Positions 60,257 to 64,000 of a stretch of 64,000 bases of DNA are shown here, in pieces. Position 1 is the first letter of the stretch. The number at the start of each line of letters is the position of its first letter. Both the position numbers and the translations under genes were made by a program. The stretch covers positions 123,745 through 187,744 of the forward strand of contig SFDZ01000003.1 in NCBI GenBank assembly GCA_004557405.1, read 5' to 3'. Under the pieces are notes generated by a model. The model saw only the letters and a list, made by a program, of their open reading frames with translations. It ran no database searches and was not told the origin of the DNA. The DNA comes from Bacteroidales bacterium. Its GTDB lineage: Bacteria > Bacteroidota > Bacteroidia > Bacteroidales > Paludibacteraceae.

Positions 60257-61516
60257 TTATTCATCGCGCAGCGCGTCGATGGCTTTGATTTGCAAGGCAC
60301 GTTTTGCGGGCAGCCAACCGGCCAACACACCGGCCACAATCACCACTACCAAAGCAGCCACTGCTATGCCGAACGATATTTGCGGATCGCGGAACGGCAT
60401 ATCGCCCGACGATGCCGCCACCACTTGCGACACCACCACCAACACGCCCACACCAAGCAGCAACCCCAACACACCGGCAAGGGCCGTCAGCACAAGGCTT
60501 TCGCTCATCACCTGTTTGATGATGACCCACGGCGAGGCGCCCAACGCACGCCGCACACCAATCTCTTGCGTACGTTCGCGCACGGTTACCAACATGATAT
60601 TGCTCACGCCCACCACGCCCGACAACAACGTGCCAAGCCCGACAATCCAAATCAGCAGATTGATGCCGACAACCAACGCGCGAAACATATCAAAAATCTG
60701 TTTGGCGTTGAACGATTGCAAGGCTTGTTGGTCGGTCGGCGATATGTTGTTGCGTGCTTTTATCAGGGTTTTTACCTCTTCCTCCAATTGAGCGACATCG
60801 ACCGATGCATCGGCTGCCAACGCCATGCAATGAACCTGATTGCCACTGCTCTGTGTTTGCTGCAGTGTGGTGAAAGGCACGTTGACCATCTCTTCCGAAT
60901 CGCCAAACAAATTGATTTGTTTCGAAACGGATTCGCACACGCCCACCACCATATAATACACGCCGTTGACGCGCAGCAACGATCCCACAATCGGTTCGTT
61001 GGGCGCAAACAGATCGTTGGCTACACGTTTGCCTATCACACACACCTTGCGACACTCGCGTATGTCGATTTCGTTGATGAAACGCCCTTGCAGCATACGC
61101 ATCGGATTGATGCGGTTGTAGTCGGGCTCGAAACCCATCACACGGAACGTACCGTATTTGTCGGCACGTACCACATTGTTGGTGGAATAACGCCCCCACA
61201 AAACAGCACTCGAATATTTAATTTTGTGTGCAAACTGATGCCGAACGGCTGCCAAATCGGCAGTGGTCATATTCCACGACCGTCCACGCTGAAAGCCCTT
61301 GTACGGCTCGGAGGTGCGGTCCGAAAACATAAACGTGGAATTGGCTTCGAAGTGTTCCACTTCATCTAAAATGCCACGCCTGATGCCCACGCCGAATCCA
61401 GCCATCACCACCAACATAAAGACGCCCCAAAAGACGCCGAATGCCGTCAGCAGGCTGCGCGACTTGTTGCGCGCAATGGTCAACCATATTTCATGCCAAG
61501 CATCAATGTCAAACAT
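60257..61516 (-). CDS. MacB-like ABC permease B
   Basis: A 419-residue permease with the MacB periplasmic-core layout: helix 1 (SLLTAFGVFWGVFMLVVMAGFG, ~20-41), a large periplasmic domain (~45-290; ILQGRFINEIDIRE-like block RMLQGRFINEID, VCVIGKRVANDLF), and three C-terminal helices. The coupling motif VRERTQEIGVRRALGASPWVIIKQ is typical of MacB/FtsX proteins. It differs in sequence from permease A, so the pump is probably a heterodimer. It lies 36 bp after permease A. Confidence 0.93.
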   Translation of the reverse strand: MFDIDAWHEIWLTIARNKSRSLLTAFGVFWGVFMLVVMAGFGVGIRRGILDEVEHFEANSTFMFSDRTSEPYKGFQRGRSWNMTTADLAAVRHQFAHKIKYSSAVLWGRYSTNNVVRADKYGTFRVMGFEPDYNRINPMRMLQGRFINEIDIRECRKVCVIGKRVANDLFAPNEPIVGSLLRVNGVYYMVVGVCESVSKQINLFGDSEEMVNVPFTTLQQTQSSGNQVHCMALAADASVDVAQLEEEVKTLIKARNNISPTDQQALQSFNAKQIFDMFRALVVGINLLIWIVGLGTLLSGVVGVSNIMLVTVRERTQEIGVRRALGASPWVIIKQVMSESLVLTALAGVLGLLLGVGVLVVVSQVVAASSGDMPFRDPQISFGIAVAALVVVIVAGVLAGWLPAKRALQIKAIDALRDE

Positions 61517-61552
61517 ACAGCAAATTGTTCTTCAAGAAAAAAATATCGTTAC

Positions 61553-62803
61553 CTACTTGTGTTGCAATGCCTCGATTGGTTTCACGTTTACGGCACGTTT
61601 GGCCGGTATGTACCCCGACACGGCACCGGCCACAACCAAAATGACCGTAGCAGCCAACACAATGCCCAAATCGACCGTCGGGTTGGTGAACATTTGCGGC
61701 CCTTCGGACGAGGTGCCCATTTGCGCCATCACGGTGGCCACAGCCTCGGTCAACGCCACGCCACAAAACATGCCTATATAGCCAAACATGGTCGTAATGA
61801 CCAGCGATTCGATGACAACCAAACGCAGTATGGAGTGAGGTGTGGCGCCCAATGCCTTGCGGATGCCAAATTCGTGCGTGCGCTCCTTGACCGTTATCAG
61901 CATAATGTTGCTCACGCCCACCACACCGGCTATCAGCGTGCCGATGCCGATAATCCACACAAACAGCGCAATGCCGCCAAAAATTGTCTGTGTCTGCAGA
62001 TAATTCGACAAGCGATCGGCTATCCACAGAGCGTTTTGGTCGGCAGGGTCGAACTGCAACCGCTGCGCCAACATGCGTCGCACATTGTCGGTGTAGAGTT
62101 TGCTCCCCGCCTCCGAGTGTATGCCTTCGACCGTGAACGACACATCGTCGATGTAGCCCGACGGATTGAAAATGGCTTGTGCCGTATTCAACGGAATGTA
62201 AAACGATGGCGTACGATTTCCACCACCACCCTCTTCGGTGTAGATGCCGACAACGCGGAACAACACCTTGTCTATCTGCACATAACTGCCAAGTGCGCCA
62301 CCTTGCGGAAATAGGATTTTGGCTGTACTCTCGTGCAGCACCACCACTTTGCGGCTGTCGCTATTGTCGGGCACATTCACAAAACGTCCTTCGACCATCA
62401 ACAGGTTACGCATCGACTCGTAGCCCGGTTCCACACCCGACATGGTGCTGCTAGTGGCCGTCGTGCCGTTCACGATGGTAGCATCCCATTTGTTGTAGAT
62501 AGGCGAAAACTCCGAAACGTGTTCCAAATGTGTCCGCAGAAACTCCACATCGGCCGGCGTAAAATGCAGCACACGGCCTTTTTGCATACCGTTATACGGC
62601 ATCGATGTATAGCCCGGATAGAGCGACAGCGAGTTTTTCGACATATACCGAAAACCGCTCAACATGCCGTTTTGCAAACCATTGCCGGCACCCAACAGCA
62701 CTATCAGCATAAAGATGCCCCAAGCGATGGAAAATCCCGTCAGCAACGTGCGCTGTTTGTTGGCACGCATGGTCAACCATATTTCGGCAAAAAGGTCTTT
62801 CAT
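61553..62803 (-). CDS. MacB-like ABC permease A
   Basis: A 416-residue permease of the same family as its neighbour: helix 1 (TLLTGFSIAWGIFMLIVLLGAG), periplasmic core (~45-280; LMVEGRFVNVPDNSDSRKVVVL), three C-terminal helices and the coupling motif VKERTHEFGIRKALGATPHSIL. A glycine-rich segment TEEGGGGNRTPSFYIP lies in the periplasmic domain. It begins 8 bp after the ATPase stop. Together with permease B, the ATPase, the adaptor and the TolC-like protein it forms a complete tripartite exporter; the substrate (macrolide, peptide, lipid or virulence factor) is not predictable. Confidence 0.93.
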   Translation of the reverse strand: MKDLFAEIWLTMRANKQRTLLTGFSIAWGIFMLIVLLGAGNGLQNGMLSGFRYMSKNSLSLYPGYTSMPYNGMQKGRVLHFTPADVEFLRTHLEHVSEFSPIYNKWDATIVNGTTATSSTMSGVEPGYESMRNLLMVEGRFVNVPDNSDSRKVVVLHESTAKILFPQGGALGSYVQIDKVLFRVVGIYTEEGGGGNRTPSFYIPLNTAQAIFNPSGYIDDVSFTVEGIHSEAGSKLYTDNVRRMLAQRLQFDPADQNALWIADRLSNYLQTQTIFGGIALFVWIIGIGTLIAGVVGVSNIMLITVKERTHEFGIRKALGATPHSILRLVVIESLVITTMFGYIGMFCGVALTEAVATVMAQMGTSSEGPQMFTNPTVDLGIVLAATVILVVAGAVSGYIPAKRAVNVKPIEALQHK

Positions 62804-62811
62804 TCAACTAC

Positions 62812-63501
62812 TTAACGGTGTTTCAACTCCTCTACCGAACTGATGAGTCCGTCCTTGAAATTGATGATACGATGTGTCTGTTCGGCCACCTCGCGGGCGT
62901 GCGTTACTATCACCATGGTGATTTTTTCGTCGGCATTGACCTGCCGCAAAATGTCCATAACCTCCTGCGAGGTGGTGCTGTCGAGTGCGCCGGTGGGCTC
63001 GTCGGCCAAAATGAGGCGCGGTTTGGCAATGATGGCGCGCGCTATGGCCACACGCTGTTTTTGTCCGCCCGACAACTCGTTTGGCAGATGATTTGCCCAC
63101 TCCTTCAGCCCTAAACGGTCTAAATAGTCCAATGCCAAGGCGTTACGGCGTTTGCGCGACACACCCTGATAATAGAGCGGCAACGCCACATTTTCGAGTG
63201 CCGTCTTGAAATTTATCAGGTTAAACGACTGAAACACAAACCCTAACATGCGATTACGCACTTTGGCAGCCGCCGTTTCCGACAGATTGTTTATCAAACG
63301 CCCATCGAGATAATAGGCTCCTTCGTCGTAATTGTCGAGAATGCCAATGATGTTGAGCAACGTCGATTTGCCCGAACCCGAGGCTCCCATAATCGACACA
63401 AAATCGCCATCGGCTACGTCGAGATTCACACCTTTGAGCACATGCAACGCATTGGGTGTGCCCAAATTGTAGGTTTTGTGTATATTTTCAAGATGTAACA
63501 T
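62812..63501 (-). CDS. MacB/LolD-type ABC transporter ATPase
   Basis: A 229-residue ATPase: Walker A GASGSGKSTLLNIIG (~37-51), Q-loop FQSFNLINFKTALENV, signature LSGGQKQRVAIARAI (~136-150), Walker B LILADEPTGALD and H-loop VTHAREVAEQ. This is the stand-alone version of the MacB nucleotide-binding domain. The start at 63501 (MLHLENIHKTYNLG) is standard; a longer frame reaching 63555 has no family support. It is first in the five-gene efflux operon, downstream of palindromic operator candidates. Confidence 0.94.
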   Translation of the reverse strand: MLHLENIHKTYNLGTPNALHVLKGVNLDVADGDFVSIMGASGSGKSTLLNIIGILDNYDEGAYYLDGRLINNLSETAAAKVRNRMLGFVFQSFNLINFKTALENVALPLYYQGVSRKRRNALALDYLDRLGLKEWANHLPNELSGGQKQRVAIARAIIAKPRLILADEPTGALDSTTSQEVMDILRQVNADEKITMVIVTHAREVAEQTHRIINFKDGLISSVEELKHR

Positions 63502-63559
63502 ACTACCTCGATTTTTATGTTTGCATACGCAACGCCCAAAAGCGCCACAATTCACGCCA

Positions 63560-63576
63560 CAAAATTACGTAATTTT
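63560..63576 (-). promoter_or_regulatory. Promoter -7 element and 16-bp palindromic operator candidate of the efflux operon
   Basis: Minus strand TAATTTTG (63567-63560) matches TAnnTTTG, 58 bp before the ATPase ATG. A perfect 16-bp palindrome (aaaattac / gtaatttt, 63561-63576) overlaps it, as an operator would. Confidence 0.6.
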
Positions 63577-63606
63577 AGTATTATGTACAAGCATAGTACT
63601 AAAATT
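63571..63606. promoter_or_regulatory. Second dyad upstream of the efflux operon
   Basis: Perfect 10-bp inverted arms aattttagta (63571-63580) and tactaaaatt (63597-63606), 16 bp apart, overlap the upstream end of the 16-bp palindrome. It lies where the -33 region should be and may bind a dimeric repressor or activator. Confidence 0.5.
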
Positions 63607-63737
63607 TTTCAATATTTTTCATAATGTATTGATTATCAATAATATAAAAACATACTTATTGGCGCACACCGAAACACAATATGCTGTCGGCGGCGCTACA
63701 TCTGCGCCAACCACCAACCTCTCAAACTTTGAACCAT

Positions 63738-63810
63738 ACACCCCCTTTAGGGGGTTGGGGGGTAGTTAAGAACATAAATTTTACCCCTAAATCCCCTAAA
63801 GGGGACTTAA
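63738..63810. repeat. CCCCTTTAGGGG-type intergenic repeats
   Basis: Two units, ccccctttaggggg near 63741 and cccctaaagggg near 63793, match those at 47683-47760 on the other strand. They belong to a gene-free stretch (63502-64000). Confidence 0.8.
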
Positions 63811-63852
63811 AGCCGGTGAGAAAAACTGGCATAGGCTGCGAGCCGAAAAAAA
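63796..63852. repeat. Dispersed intergenic repeat (ctaaagggg ... ggcataggctgcgagc), copy 2
   Basis: Closely matches 49554-49608, with ggcataggctgcgagccgaaaaa identical in the core. It overlaps the last CCCCTAAAGGGG unit. Confidence 0.85.
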
Positions 63853-64000
63853 TCTTTCTCTAACAAAAAACGACCTTGGCGGGTGTGTCAAAAATCGAGT
63901 GGAGCGTGTCGAAACGCTAAATCACTGTTTGAGCGCAGCGAGTTTGATTTAGCCGACACCGAAACGACAAATTTTTGGCAACGCAGCCGCCACAGTCTTG
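63853..64000. other. Non-coding end of the window
   Basis: No reading frame with coding character is present to the window edge. The stretch has short dyads, for example gtgtcgaaacg near 63907 against cgaaacgac near 63960 and a gcgcagcgag segment. It reads as further intergenic repeat material, but the window end prevents a firm call. Confidence 0.4.

Noticed and set aside
63476..63769. Possible 97-residue plus-strand gene before the repeats at the window end
   Set aside because: It overlaps the start and promoter of the ABC ATPase gene and continues through palindromic repeats.

Overview
This 64 kb window is chromosomal DNA from a member of the Bacteroidota, most likely the order Bacteroidales. 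The evidence is the set of proteins with type IX secretion (T9SS) C-terminal sorting domains, a PorZ-like T9SS surface protein, a eukaryote-type (GT3) glycogen synthase next to a GlgP-type phosphorylase, a SusA-like neopullulanase, and many promoters of the Bacteroidota sigma type (TTTG, about 20 bp, TAnnTTTG). Most of the window is ordinary, well-packed chromosome at roughly 50% GC by eye. I see one tRNA and no rRNA, CRISPR array, prophage or conjugative element.

Layout. 1-3459: three-gene envelope operon (end of a large T9SS protein, a small lipoprotein, an OmpA-family protein), then a terminator. 3516-6643: FecCD/Btu-type ABC importer (binding lipoprotein, permease, ATPase). 6664-10125: two tandem acyl-CoA ligase paralogues on the minus strand. 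10328-13434: TrmH-type methyltransferase, tRNA-Arg, and a VanZ-like/dprA/recO operon. 13475-18295: rnr, SIMPL-domain protein, C_GCxxG_C_C protein, dtd and deoC. 18359-25051: plus-strand operon rdgB, porZ, acyltransferase, phosphoethanolamine transferase and GSCFA-domain protein. 25170-25427: TSCPD-domain gene. 25447-34199: glycogen/starch module (glgP, GT3 glycogen synthase, GH13 lipoprotein, SusA-like GH13), followed by a small PspC gene. 34507-35104: frameshifted REP-associated tyrosine transposase carrying a REP-like palindrome. 35235-39084: divergent metG and prfC. 39214-47552: 2076-aa T9SS protein and a second OmpA-family protein. 47578-49536: small accessory islet bounded by direct repeats, with a strong promoter, a candidate structured RNA, an AT-rich orphan gene and a lipoprotein. 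49623-53369: HD hydrolase, Ca/Na antiporter, C-terminal processing protease, dCMP deaminase. 53462-57324: histidine kinase, response regulator and FtsX/LolC-type permease in one overlapping operon. 57403-57738: small winged-helix gene. 57752-63567: MacAB-TolC-like tripartite efflux operon. 63568-64000: non-coding repeats.

The genes converge on the cell envelope: T9SS cargo and PorZ, with envelope- or LPS-modifying enzymes in PorZ's own operon, two OmpA proteins each following a T9SS protein, a LolC-like permease coupled to a two-component system, and a drug or peptide exporter. The most unusual structures are the 36-bp direct repeat that supplies the start of two adjacent genes and the stop of one of them, the repeat-bounded islet with a nested hairpin RNA, the palindrome shared by the divergent metG and prfC promoters, the REP-like palindrome inside a broken REP transposase, and palindromic operator candidates in front of the efflux operon.
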